Source: Cohaesibacter sp.
GTDB taxonomy: Bacteria > Pseudomonadota > Alphaproteobacteria > Rhizobiales > Cohaesibacteraceae
Direction of reading: 5' to 3'
Assembly: GCA_025800105.1 (NCBI GenBank)
Contig: JAOXSG010000185.1
Location: forward strand, 1 to 39,182
Length of the DNA: 39,182 bases
The position numbers and the translations under genes were made by a program. This document shows positions 1-8,949 of the stretch, in pieces. The notes beneath the pieces are model-generated. The model was not told where the DNA came from, did no database searches, and was given only the letters and a program-made list of their open reading frames with translations. Every line of letters starts with the position of its first letter. Within the stretch, counting starts at the first letter, position 1.

Positions 1-48
1 TCGATTTTTTGCGAAGCGGGACTTTTACTTTTGCTGCTGGTTTGACGC

Positions 49-1173
49 TTATTCTGCGGCTGTTTGGCTGTCTTTGCCAATCACGCCCCGATCAATCTGA
101 TCCTGTTCAATGCTTTCAAACAGAGCGCGGAAATTGCCCTCCCCAAAGCCATCATCGCCTTTGCGCTGGATGAATTCGAAGAAAATGGGGCCAATGACTG
201 TTTTTGAGAAAATCTGCAATAAAATTTTGGTGTGGCCGCCATCGACGACGCCTTCGCCGTCAATCAAAATGCCGTGCTTTTGCATGGCATCGATTGGCTC
301 CTGATGGCCGTTTACCCGTGCGTGGCTGTTTTGGTAATAGGCGTCAGGTGGGCCGGGCATGAAGCGCAGGCCATGGTTATGAAGCATATCGGTGCCCTGA
401 TAGATATTTTCGCTGCCAATTGCGATATGTTGGATGCCTTCGCCCTTGTATTTTTTCAGATATTCTTCGATCTGGCTTTTTTCATCGGCGGATTCATTGA
501 TCGGAATGCGGATCTTGCCACAGGGTGATGTGAGGGCTCTAGAGAAAAGGCCCGTTAATTTGCCTTCAATGTCAAAGAAGCGGATCTGCTTGAAATTGAA
601 TAGCTTATGATAAAAATTGTACCATTTATCCATATTGCCGCGGATGACATTATGGGTCAGATGGTCGAGATAGTAAAAACCAAAGCCTTGGGGTTTTGGA
701 TCTGTCTCGCCCAGCCATTCAAAGCCCTGATCGGGATAGACTGAGCCTTTTTCGCCATAGTGCTCGATGAAATAGAGAATGCTGCCGCCGATGCCTTCAA
801 TGGCGGGAACATCAAGGGTCTTGTCATTGCCTTGATAAGCTGTGGCTCCTTGTTCGATGGCGCGATTGAAAGCGTGTTGTGCATCCACCACGCGCCATGC
901 CATGGAAGGGGCGCATGGCCCGTGCAGATCAATGAAGCGGTCTGCGAAACTGCCTTTTTCAGCATTTAAGAGATAATTGATATCGCCTTGACGATAGAGG
1001 GTGATGTCTTTGGTTTTATGTTTGGCAACTGGCACAAAGCCCATGGAGCGAAAAAGCGCGGCAAGTTTTTCCGGCTCTGGATGGGCAAATTCGACAAATT
1101 CCATGCCATCGGTTCCAGCGGGATTTTCTGCATCGATTGTGGCAGGGCCTTGATGGTGGGGGAAGGGTCCCAT
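49..1173 (-). CDS. hpd: 4-hydroxyphenylpyruvate dioxygenase
   Basis: Converts 4-hydroxyphenylpyruvate to homogentisate in tyrosine/phenylalanine catabolism; a cytosolic Fe(II) enzyme. The 374-residue product has the two-half vicinal-oxygen-chelate layout of the family. Expected iron ligands are visible: His171 in LDHLTHNV, His249 in GIQHIAIG and Glu333 in FFEFIQRKGD. The C-terminal GFGEGNF motif that closes the active site is also present. Spacing between ligands (78 and 84 residues) fits the Pseudomonas enzyme. The frame is open 20 codons further upstream, but the ATG at 1173 is preceded by AGGAGAGAG at good spacing and starts with the usual MGPFPHH-type leader, so I chose it. The gene is divergent from an Lrp/AsnC regulator, its likely controller. 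No homogentisate dioxygenase lies in the window. Confidence 0.96.
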   Translation of the reverse strand: MGPFPHHQGPATIDAENPAGTDGMEFVEFAHPEPEKLAALFRSMGFVPVAKHKTKDITLYRQGDINYLLNAEKGSFADRFIDLHGPCAPSMAWRVVDAQHAFNRAIEQGATAYQGNDKTLDVPAIEGIGGSILYFIEHYGEKGSVYPDQGFEWLGETDPKPQGFGFYYLDHLTHNVIRGNMDKWYNFYHKLFNFKQIRFFDIEGKLTGLFSRALTSPCGKIRIPINESADEKSQIEEYLKKYKGEGIQHIAIGSENIYQGTDMLHNHGLRFMPGPPDAYYQNSHARVNGHQEPIDAMQKHGILIDGEGVVDGGHTKILLQIFSKTVIGPIFFEFIQRKGDDGFGEGNFRALFESIEQDQIDRGVIGKDSQTAAE

Positions 1174-1227
1174 GGTCTCTCTCCTCGGCTTTGATTGCTT
1201 GGCGGACTTTGTTGTCTTTTGATTTTG

Positions 1228-1244
1228 ATGCAAAAGACTTGCAT
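1228..1244. promoter_or_regulatory. Candidate Lrp/AsnC operator in hpd-lrp divergent region
   Basis: A perfect inverted repeat, ATGCAA-AAGAC-TTGCAT, lies midway between the divergent hpd and Lrp-type genes. The position is right for an operator controlling both. Assignment to the adjacent Lrp-type regulator is inferred from context only. Confidence 0.4.
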
Positions 1245-1319
1245 TTTGTGTGCTTTTTATCGCATCTTTTTGGTCTGGTTTGCGTGTTTTGTGTGCTTCT
1301 AAGGGGAATGGTGCATTTT

Positions 1320-1802
1320 ATGGATCTGGATCATTTTGATTTACGCTTGTTGGATGCGCTTCAGCAAGATGGAGCGATGACCAATCAGGAATTGTCTGAT
1401 CTGGTGCATTTATCCGCGTCGCAATGTTCTCGGCGTCGCTCTCGCTTGGAAAAAGAAGGCATTATCCGGCGTTATCGCGCGGTGTTGGCACCGGAGAAAC
1501 TGGGCTTGGAAGTCACGGTTTTTATGAATGTGACGCTCAATACCCATAGCCGGGACAATGCGCGCTATTTTCGCACGCTTTTGCAGAATGTGGCGGCGGT
1601 GCGTGAAGCCCATGCCTTGGTGGGTGATATGGATTATCTGGTCAAGCTGGTGGTCAATGACTTGTCGATGTTGTCGGAAATCGTCAATGATATCTTTTTG
1701 CCCCATGAAAGTGTGCAGCATGTGCGCACCTCTATTGTGCTGGAAAGTCTGAAAGAGGAAGGACCGTATAATCTGGAGCATTTAAAAGCGGCTCTGGGCT
1801 AG
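1320..1802 (+). CDS. Lrp/AsnC-family transcriptional regulator
   Basis: DNA-binding feast/famine regulator of about 160 residues. The N-terminal winged HTH includes the stretch MTNQELSDLVHLSAS followed by SRRRSRLEKEGIIRRYRA, the usual recognition helix and wing. The C-terminal RAM (ligand-binding, oligomerisation) domain is recognisable from VREAHALVGDMDYLVKL. Start choice: ATG at 1320 gives the typical MDLDHFDLRLLDAL opening; ATG at 1308 is also possible, with AAGGGG directly in front of it. The frame stays open further upstream, but that part overlaps hpd and is not family-like. Divergent from hpd, so it probably senses an aromatic amino acid or related metabolite and controls tyrosine breakdown. 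That role is inferred from position. Confidence 0.9.
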   Translation: MDLDHFDLRLLDALQQDGAMTNQELSDLVHLSASQCSRRRSRLEKEGIIRRYRAVLAPEKLGLEVTVFMNVTLNTHSRDNARYFRTLLQNVAAVREAHALVGDMDYLVKLVVNDLSMLSEIVNDIFLPHESVQHVRTSIVLESLKEEGPYNLEHLKAALG

Positions 1803-1918
1803 AGAATGGCTTCAATCAATCAAAGGCGTGCGGTGGCATTGCCTTTTGGTCAGATTTGGTTCATCAGATAATCATCCTTTCCGATAAGACGGACAGATAG
1901 GTTCAGGCAGGGTGTTTC

Positions 1919-3694
1919 ATGGCAGAGCGCGTTCTTCGTTCGGCAGATTTGGCAAGTGTGCATAGTCGTGTCCTGATGATTGCGGCCATCTTTCTTGCAA
2001 TTGCAGTGATGATTGCCGGTATTCTGGCCTATCGATTGGCTCTGTTTGCGAACACAGATCAAGCACAAGCCCGCCTTACGTTGCAGGTTCAGGCTTTGGC
2101 AAATTCTCTTGAGAAATACCGCTTGCTTGCCCCCCTTGCTGCCCGCCGTCCTGATGTTCTTGCAATCTTGTCCAATCCACCTGATTGGGAGGGCAAGGAT
2201 GCTGCGCTTTTAACCGTGTCGCAGCTTGGGGTGATGAGCAGTGCGGTTGAAATTGAACTGACCTATTTGTCCGGTGATCGTTTTCTTGTGCTGGATAATC
2301 AGTTGGTTCCTGCCGCAGCTTCCAATGGGGTGCGCGGGTTTCGATCCGATATTGTGGATGCCTTTCAGGGGCGTCTTGGGCGACGCTTGCCCGCTGAAAA
2401 GGACGGGCAAATCTATATTTTTTCCAGCCCTGTTAGATTTGAGGGTGTTCTGGTCGGCGCGCTTTCGGTGCATGTTGATATGAGCGAGACCGAAGAAAAC
2501 TGGGCGCTGTCTGCGGAGCCGATCATCGCGGTGGACGCGACAGACCGGGTGATCCTTTCCAATCGGGATGGGTGGTATGGGGCTGATTTCAGATTTGCGG
2601 AGCAAGCACGGGCAAAGACAGACTTAGGCAAGACAGACACAAACAACGACAAAGATGTCAGGTTGTTGGCCGATTTCAGTTTGTTTGGGCCTGCTCTTGT
2701 CTCTGTCTTTGGGAAACGGCAAAAGCAACGGTTTGTGGCCGCCACGCATATTGACCCTTTGCTTGGTTGGACATTCTATGCGCTTGAACCTTTGCGAAAA
2801 CCCGCTCTGGTGGCGGTGAGTGTCGGTATGGGTGTGGCCATGGTCGGCGGGTTTCTTCTGGGATGGCTTTGGGTTGCCTTCAATCGCCAGCAATTTCAGT
2901 TAACACAAAGGCGACGTGATAAAGCATCGGCGCTTTGGTTGGAGCGGCGGGTGAGAGATCGGACCAAAGAATTGCGCCAGACGCAGGCTGGCCTTATTCA
3001 TTCTGCCAAGCTGGCCGCTATTGGTCAGATGTCCGCGGTTTTGAGCCATGAATATAACCAGCCGCTGGCGGCTATTCGCTCTTACGCGGAAAATGCGCAG
3101 CTTTTGTTTGAAGCTGGCAAGTCAGAGCAGGGTAGTGATAATCTGGTTCGTATCAGCAAGCTGGTGGATCGTCTGGCCAAGCTTTCTCGCAATTTGAAGA
3201 GTTTTGCACGACGGCCCGGTGTCGATACAAAGTCTGTATGTGTTGCGGTGATTGTGGATGAGGCGATGATGCTGATGATGCCACAGGCGCGCAAATGCGG
3301 GGTCGAGATTGTTGCCTTGAGCCAAGACAAGGATTTGAATGTTCTGGCCGGTCATACCCGTTTGGAGCAGGTTTTGATCAATTTGGTGTCCAATGCGCTG
3401 GATGCGTTTGTTGAGGCGGGGTTTGCCAATGGTCGTATTCAGATTGAGAGCTTTGCAAAAGGTGAGATGGGCATCATTCGGGTCAGCGATAACGGGGTGG
3501 GGGTTGATGATGCCCTGCGCCATGATATTTTTGAACCTTTTGTAACCAGCAAGGATCATGGTCATGGTTTGGGGCTTGGTTTGCCGATTGCCTTTAATCT
3601 GGTCAAAGGATTTGGCGGGGATTTGACCTTGATTGAGTCGCCCGATCCGGCCTTTAAAACCTGTTTTGAAATTTGTCTGCCTTTGGCAAAATGA
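1919..3694 (+). CDS. dctB: C4-dicarboxylate sensor histidine kinase, DctB type
   Basis: Membrane sensor kinase of 591 residues. TM1 spans about residues 19-42 and TM2 about 297-323. The roughly 250-residue periplasmic part between them matches the double-Cache sensor size of DctB. The cytoplasmic part has the DctB-like H-box LSHEYNQPLAAIRSY with phospho-acceptor His377. It also has an N-box (LINLVSNALDA), a G1 box (DNGVGV) and a G2 box (GHGLGLGLPI). The stop overlaps an upstream in-frame ATG of the next gene (the dctD-like regulator), so the two are co-transcribed. With a DctD-type regulator and dctPQM nearby, C4-dicarboxylates such as succinate, malate or fumarate are the expected signal. 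Some DctB-like kinases sense other organic acids, so the ligand is inferred. Confidence 0.9.
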   Translation: MAERVLRSADLASVHSRVLMIAAIFLAIAVMIAGILAYRLALFANTDQAQARLTLQVQALANSLEKYRLLAPLAARRPDVLAILSNPPDWEGKDAALLTVSQLGVMSSAVEIELTYLSGDRFLVLDNQLVPAAASNGVRGFRSDIVDAFQGRLGRRLPAEKDGQIYIFSSPVRFEGVLVGALSVHVDMSETEENWALSAEPIIAVDATDRVILSNRDGWYGADFRFAEQARAKTDLGKTDTNNDKDVRLLADFSLFGPALVSVFGKRQKQRFVAATHIDPLLGWTFYALEPLRKPALVAVSVGMGVAMVGGFLLGWLWVAFNRQQFQLTQRRRDKASALWLERRVRDRTKELRQTQAGLIHSAKLAAIGQMSAVLSHEYNQPLAAIRSYAENAQLLFEAGKSEQGSDNLVRISKLVDRLAKLSRNLKSFARRPGVDTKSVCVAVIVDEAMMLMMPQARKCGVEIVALSQDKDLNVLAGHTRLEQVLINLVSNALDAFVEAGFANGRIQIESFAKGEMGIIRVSDNGVGVDDALRHDIFEPFVTSKDHGHGLGLGLPIAFNLVKGFGGDLTLIESPDPAFKTCFEICLPLAK

Positions 3695-3705
3695 GGATCG
3701 TCTTG

Positions 3706-5031
<1,326 letters not shown>

Positions 5032-5060
5032 GGATTTAAGTTTTTAGTATTTTTTCTGTT

Positions 5061-5164
5061 TTTCTCTCACGCGCTATTCGATGCTTTGCATCGGCACTAC
5101 GAGGTGCGCAGCCGAGCTGCGGTCGCCTATCGGCTCCCGACAAAAGCGCGATGCTTTTGCCGTA
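5061..5164 (+). repeat. Three-hairpin repeat, copy 1
   Basis: Framework segments (CTCTCAC..GCTATTC, a GGC..CGAGG block, and GTCGCCTATCGGCTCCCGA) are separated by three perfect hairpins: GATGC/GCATC at 5080-5092, CGCAGC/GCTGCG at 5107-5121, and CAAAAGC/GCTTTTG at 5141-5159. The same framework returns in copies 2 and 3 with different hairpin sequences. No protein-coding reading is convincing here. Confidence 0.75.
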
Positions 5165-5269
5165 TTTTTCTCTCACGGCTATTCTGCGCTAATGCGCAGG
5201 CCTGCGAGGGCGCGGGCCATTCGGCCCGGTCACCTATCGGTTCCCGATGAAAATCTATATTTTCACCGT
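5165..5269 (+). repeat. Three-hairpin repeat, copy 2
   Basis: Direct repeat of copy 1 with the same framework (CTCTCACGGCTATTC; GGCCTGCGAGG; GTCACCTATCGGTTCCCGA). The hairpins are again perfect but differ in sequence: TGCGC/GCGCA at 5185-5198, CGGGCC/GGCCCG at 5213-5228, and TGAAAAT/ATTTTCA at 5248-5265. Change on both arms at once is compensatory and implies that the folded form matters. Confidence 0.75.
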
Positions 5270-5308
5270 CTTCTTGTCTCTTGAGAGATTAGTAAGGGAA
5301 AAGGATCC

Positions 5309-5404
5309 GCAAAAGGAAACCCTTCCTTTTGCGACGGCCAAGGCCACGCGCGAAGCGCACCTCGCAGGCCCGGCCAAAGGCCGGAATAGCCGTGAGAGAT
5401 ATAA
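5309..5404 (-). repeat. Three-hairpin repeat, copy 3 (inverted)
   Basis: Read on the minus strand it has CTCTCACGGCTATTC, hairpin CGGCC/GGCCG, GGCCTGCGAGG and hairpin GCGC/GCGC. Then come a shortened third framework and hairpin GCAAAAGGAA/TTCCTTTTGC. It is opposed to copies 1 and 2, so copies 2 and 3 could also pair with each other over a long range. Confidence 0.7.
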
Positions 5405-5465
5405 AAGCGGCGAATAGCCGCAATGCACAAAATTGTATAGAAAAAGTGACATTCTCCGATATCGA

Positions 5466-5483
5466 TGTGTGGGAATGGTGACA
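5466..5483 (+). promoter_or_regulatory. Candidate DctD upstream activating site 1
   Basis: TGTGTGGGAATGGTGACA resembles the rhizobial DctD site TGTGCGGAAATCCGCACA as I recall it (12 of 18 positions). It lies about 125 bp upstream of the predicted start of dctP transcription, a normal enhancer distance. Confidence 0.4.
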
Positions 5484-5494
5484 GATGTCGAGCT

Positions 5495-5512
5495 TGTGCG
5501 GACATTGGTGCT
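5495..5512 (+). promoter_or_regulatory. Candidate DctD upstream activating site 2
   Basis: TGTGCGGACATTGGTGCT has an exact TGTGCGGA half-site followed by a poor second half (12 of 18 overall). It lies 29 bp from site 1, centre to centre, close to three helical turns. A tandem strong/weak pair is known for rhizobial dctA. Confidence 0.45.
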
Positions 5513-5582
5513 TTTTGACTAGATAGGGTGAGTGATTGGAATCTCAAGACGAATCCTGAAATTTACAAAAAATTTAGAAATT

Positions 5583-5598
5583 GGCACGGGCTTTGCTA
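5583..5598 (+). promoter_or_regulatory. Sigma-54 (-24/-12) promoter of dctPQM
   Basis: TGGCAC-N5-TTGCT preceded by T: the invariant GG (5583-5584) and GC (5595-5596) are separated by exactly 10 bases. This is a consensus RpoN promoter about 75 bp before the dctP start codon. The DctD-like activator upstream carries the GAFTGA loop that contacts sigma-54. Confidence 0.88.
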
Positions 5599-5672
5599 TA
5601 TATTTGGCATCTTTAACGGCTCAATGGCGTGATCCATTGGGTGATTGATGATTTCCTGGGAGGAGATAGACA

Positions 5673-6668
5673 ATGAAAAAGTTCGTTCTTGCGGCAGCAA
5701 CCGCTGCTCTTATGGCTGGTAGTGCCCCTGCAATGGCCAATTGCGATGATGGTGAAGTGGTCATCAAATTCTCGCATGTGACCGCAGCGACTGGCCATCC
5801 AAAGGGTGAAGCGGCAACTTTGCTGGCAAAGCGCGTGAATGAGGAAATGAACGGCAAGGCTTGTATGGAAGTTTTCCCGAACTCCCAGCTGTTCAACGAT
5901 AACAAGGTCTTGGAAGCGCTGCTTCTGGGCGATGTGCAGATGGCCGCTCCGTCTCTTGCTAAGTTTGAGAAATATACTAAGAAATTCCGTCTTTTCGATT
6001 TGCCCTTCCTGTTCAATGACATTGATGCAGTTGATCGTTTCCAGACCTCTGCGGATGGACAGAAGCTTTTGGACAGCATGCAGCGCAAAGGCTTGCAGGG
6101 TCTTGGCTACTGGCATAATGGCATCAAGAACTTTTCTGCCAACAAACCATTGGTCAAGCCTTCAGATGCATCCGGTTTGAAATTCCGCGTTCAAACCTCA
6201 GAAGTGGCTGTTGCCATGATTGAAGCGCTGGAAGCCAACCCGCAGAAGCTAGCCTTTAAAGAAGTCTATGGCGCTTTGCAGACCGGTGTTGTGGATGGTC
6301 AGGAAAATACTTGGTCCAATATCTATACCAAGAAATTCTTTGAAGTTCAGGATGGCGTCACCGAGACCAACCATCAGGTGCTTGATTATCTGGTTGTGAC
6401 CTCTACCGAATGGTGGGATGGTCTGGATCCTGCTGTGCGCGATCAGCTCAAAAAGATCATGGATGAGGTGTCTGCAACCCGTAATGCCATGTCTACCGAG
6501 ATCAACAAGCAGAACCGTGCGAAAATCCTTGAAGCTGGCGGTAAAATCCGTGAGCTGTCCAACGAAGAGCGTCAGGCATGGGTGGATGTCATGAAGCCTG
6601 TTTGGGACAAGTTCAAGGATGATATTGGTCAGGATCTGATCGATTCTGCCTTGTCTGCCAACAAGTAA
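5673..6668 (+). CDS. dctP: TRAP transporter substrate-binding protein, DctP
   Basis: Periplasmic solute receptor of a tripartite (TRAP) transporter. The 331-residue product has a Sec signal peptide (residues 1-22, cleavage after APAMA). The TRAP signature around GLKFRVQTSEV contains the conserved Arg172, which salt-bridges a ligand carboxylate. FKEVYGALQTGVVDGQEN supplies the other binding-site region. A strong ribosome site (GGGAGGAG) precedes the ATG. First gene of dctPQM behind a sigma-54 promoter next to DctBD-type regulators, so C4-dicarboxylate is the likely ligand. An 88-bp gap before dctQ is usual where the receptor is made in excess. Confidence 0.94.
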   Translation: MKKFVLAAATAALMAGSAPAMANCDDGEVVIKFSHVTAATGHPKGEAATLLAKRVNEEMNGKACMEVFPNSQLFNDNKVLEALLLGDVQMAAPSLAKFEKYTKKFRLFDLPFLFNDIDAVDRFQTSADGQKLLDSMQRKGLQGLGYWHNGIKNFSANKPLVKPSDASGLKFRVQTSEVAVAMIEALEANPQKLAFKEVYGALQTGVVDGQENTWSNIYTKKFFEVQDGVTETNHQVLDYLVVTSTEWWDGLDPAVRDQLKKIMDEVSATRNAMSTEINKQNRAKILEAGGKIRELSNEERQAWVDVMKPVWDKFKDDIGQDLIDSALSANK

Positions 6669-6756
6669 AATCTGCTGTTATGGGATTTGGTATGGGCGGC
6701 TCAGATAGTCGCCCATACTGACAGATAAGGCCAGAATTGGCTGTTGGGGAGGAAAG

Positions 6757-7353
6757 ATGGAGCGTCTTTCGAACTTTGTCACGAAATTTGAAGAGAGTGT
6801 AATTGCGCTGTTGTTGGCAGGGATGACCTTGCTGTCTTTCTCGCAGGTGATTGCCCGTTATGTGTTTAATTCAGGCTGGGGCGCTGCTTTGGAAGCGACC
6901 ACTTTGATGTTTGCCTGGATGATTCTGTTTGGCATGTCTTATGGCATTAAAATTGGTGCGCATCTGGGCGTCGATGCGGTGATCAATATGTTGCCAAGCC
7001 GTAGCTTTCGCATCGTTGCTGTGCTGGGGGCCTTGTCCGGTGTCGTTTATGCGCTGATCTTGCTGGATGGCTCGCTGACTTATGTCGGCAAGATGTGGAA
7101 ATTTAATATCGGCATGGAAGAGCTTCATTTCCCTGACTGGTTTGCCAATGGTCTGGCGCCTGCTTTGGGATGGGAAATCTATGACAATGAAGTGCCGCGC
7201 TGGCTTGCCTATTCCATCCTTCCTATCGGTCTGGCCCTGTTTGCTTTTCGCTGTTTGCAAGCGGCTTGGCAAATCATCAAGGGCGATCGCAAGATGATGA
7301 TTGCCAGCCATGAGGCCGAAGAGCTTGTGGCTGAGAATAAAGACGCGGTTTAG
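6757..7353 (+). CDS. dctQ: TRAP transporter small permease, DctQ
   Basis: Small membrane subunit of 198 residues with four predicted helices (first about residues 15-34, second about 45-65, third about 88-107, fourth about 147-167). It includes the DctQ-type stretch RYVFNSGWGAALEATTLMFAWM. It bridges the receptor and the large DctM subunit in the inner membrane. GGGGAGGAAAG precedes the ATG. dctM starts 11 bases after this stop, indicating one operon. The segment between helices 3 and 4 (about 110-145) is longer than in many DctQ proteins. Confidence 0.92.
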   Translation: MERLSNFVTKFEESVIALLLAGMTLLSFSQVIARYVFNSGWGAALEATTLMFAWMILFGMSYGIKIGAHLGVDAVINMLPSRSFRIVAVLGALSGVVYALILLDGSLTYVGKMWKFNIGMEELHFPDWFANGLAPALGWEIYDNEVPRWLAYSILPIGLALFAFRCLQAAWQIIKGDRKMMIASHEAEELVAENKDAV

Positions 7354-7364
7354 GAGACAGCTTC

Positions 7365-8765
7365 ATGGAAACCCTTTTTCTGTTTGGGCTGGTTCTTAGC
7401 CTTTTGCTGATTGGTGCGCCAATCTCGATTTCGCTGGGTCTGTCCAGTGTGTTGTATATTGCCTTTTTCTCCAACGATTCCATGGCCTCAATCGCCCAGA
7501 AATTGTTTGAAGCGACCGAGCATTATACGCTTCTTGCCATTCCTTTCTTTGTGGTCTCGTCTTCCTTCATGGCAACAGGGGGTGTGGCGCGTCGTATCAT
7601 TCGCTTTGCGATTGCCGTCGTTGGGCCATTTCCCGGTGGTTTGGCCATGGCCGGTGTGTTTGCCTGCATGTTGTTTGCAGCGCTTTCAGGCTCTTCGCCT
7701 GCAACGGTGGTGGCGATTGGCACCATTGTCATTGCCGGGATGAAAGAAGTTGGCTATCCAAAAGAATTTGCGGCCGGTGTGATTGCCAATGCCGGGACGC
7801 TTGGTATCCTTATTCCGCCTTCCATCGTGATGGTGGTATATGCGGCGGCAACGGATGTGTCTGTTGGCCGGATGTTCTTGGCTGGTGTGATTCCGGGTCT
7901 GTTGGCGGGTCTTATGCTGATGGGCGGGATTTATTTCTCGGCCAAAAAGAACAATTATCCGCGCCAGCCGTGGCAAGGTATGGGAGAATTTCTCTCTGCC
8001 GCTGGTGACAGTGCCTTTGGTTTGTTCCTGATTATCATCATTCTTGGTGGTATTTATGGTGGTATCTTCACGCCAACGGAAGCGGCTGCTGTGGCTGCTG
8101 TTTATGCCTTTTTCATTGCGTTGTTCATTTATCGCGATATGGGACCATTGAAGGGTGAGCCATGGCGCAAGCCCGGTGAAGGTCTTGGCGAGGCGACCTT
8201 CCGCAACAGCTATATGATGATCACACGCTCTGTTCCTGCCATCTTTCATCGTGATACCCAAAAGGTGATGACGGATTCGGCTAAAACCACCATCATGCTG
8301 ATGTTCATCATTGCCAATGCGTTGTTGTTTGCCCATGTTTTGACAACAGAGCGTATTCCGCAGCAAATCACGGATTTGATGATTGGCGCTGGCTTTAACT
8401 GGTGGACTTTCCTTTTGGCTGTCAATCTGTTGCTGCTATTGGGTGGTCAGTTTATGGAGCCATCCGGTCTGTTGCTGATTGTTGCGCCTGTGGTTTTCCC
8501 GATTGCGATTGAGCTGGGTGTTGATCCGATCCATCTTGGCATCATCATGGTGGTGAATATGGAAATTGGCATGATCACGCCGCCTATTGGTCTCAATTTG
8601 TTTGTGACATCGGGTATCACCGGCATGTCACTCATTCAGGTGGTGCGTGCAGCGCTGCCATGGGTTGGCATTTTGATGATCTTCCTCATTCTGGTGACCT
8701 ATGTGCCCTGGATTTCTACGGCGCTTCCAACGGCTCTGATGGGGCCAGAAATTATCACTCGATAA
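7365..8765 (+). CDS. dctM: TRAP transporter large permease, DctM
   Basis: Ion-coupled transport subunit of 466 residues with roughly a dozen hydrophobic segments. DctM/IT-superfamily signatures include ALSGSSPATVVAIGTI, NAGTLGILIPPSIVMVVYA and GGIFTPTEAAAVAAVYAF. The last part (EIGMITPPIGLNLFVTSGI) mirrors the first half, as expected of the inverted-repeat fold. A hydrophilic insert at about residues 260-300 contains MGPLKGEPWRKPGEG; some C4-dicarboxylate DctM proteins have a loop here. AGGAG sits 9 bases before the ATG. A strong terminator follows, closing the operon. Confidence 0.94.
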   Translation: METLFLFGLVLSLLLIGAPISISLGLSSVLYIAFFSNDSMASIAQKLFEATEHYTLLAIPFFVVSSSFMATGGVARRIIRFAIAVVGPFPGGLAMAGVFACMLFAALSGSSPATVVAIGTIVIAGMKEVGYPKEFAAGVIANAGTLGILIPPSIVMVVYAAATDVSVGRMFLAGVIPGLLAGLMLMGGIYFSAKKNNYPRQPWQGMGEFLSAAGDSAFGLFLIIIILGGIYGGIFTPTEAAAVAAVYAFFIALFIYRDMGPLKGEPWRKPGEGLGEATFRNSYMMITRSVPAIFHRDTQKVMTDSAKTTIMLMFIIANALLFAHVLTTERIPQQITDLMIGAGFNWWTFLLAVNLLLLLGGQFMEPSGLLLIVAPVVFPIAIELGVDPIHLGIIMVVNMEIGMITPPIGLNLFVTSGITGMSLIQVVRAALPWVGILMIFLILVTYVPWISTALPTALMGPEIITR

Positions 8766-8834
8766 ATTTTCTTCGAAAAGTCTATCGGCTTTTGATATGG
8801 AAAATCCGGGGATCGAGTGATATCTCCCAAGACG

Positions 8835-8869
8835 AAAAAGGCCATTCTGTTTTGCAGGATGGCCTTTTT
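8835..8869 (+). terminator. Rho-independent terminator after dctPQM
   Basis: AAAAAGGCCATTCTG / CAGGATGGCCTTTTT forms a near-perfect 15-bp stem with a short T-rich loop and a T tail, 70 bases past the dctM stop. Confidence 0.88.
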
Positions 8870-8949
8870 GCTTTTGTTGATCTTTGCAGGCTGGAGTCAA
8901 AAAAGCGGATCGGCTACAAGAAGGAGACTTCACAAAAGACGAGGGCATC

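Noticed and set aside
1..48. Possible coding end at the left edge
   Set aside because: Only 48 bases; no stop codon or motif can be assigned, so nothing is called.
5081..5547. Small open frames on both strands between dctD and dctP
   Set aside because: They are translations of the three-hairpin repeats (Arg/Pro-rich, different frames in different copies), have no ribosome sites and end arbitrarily.
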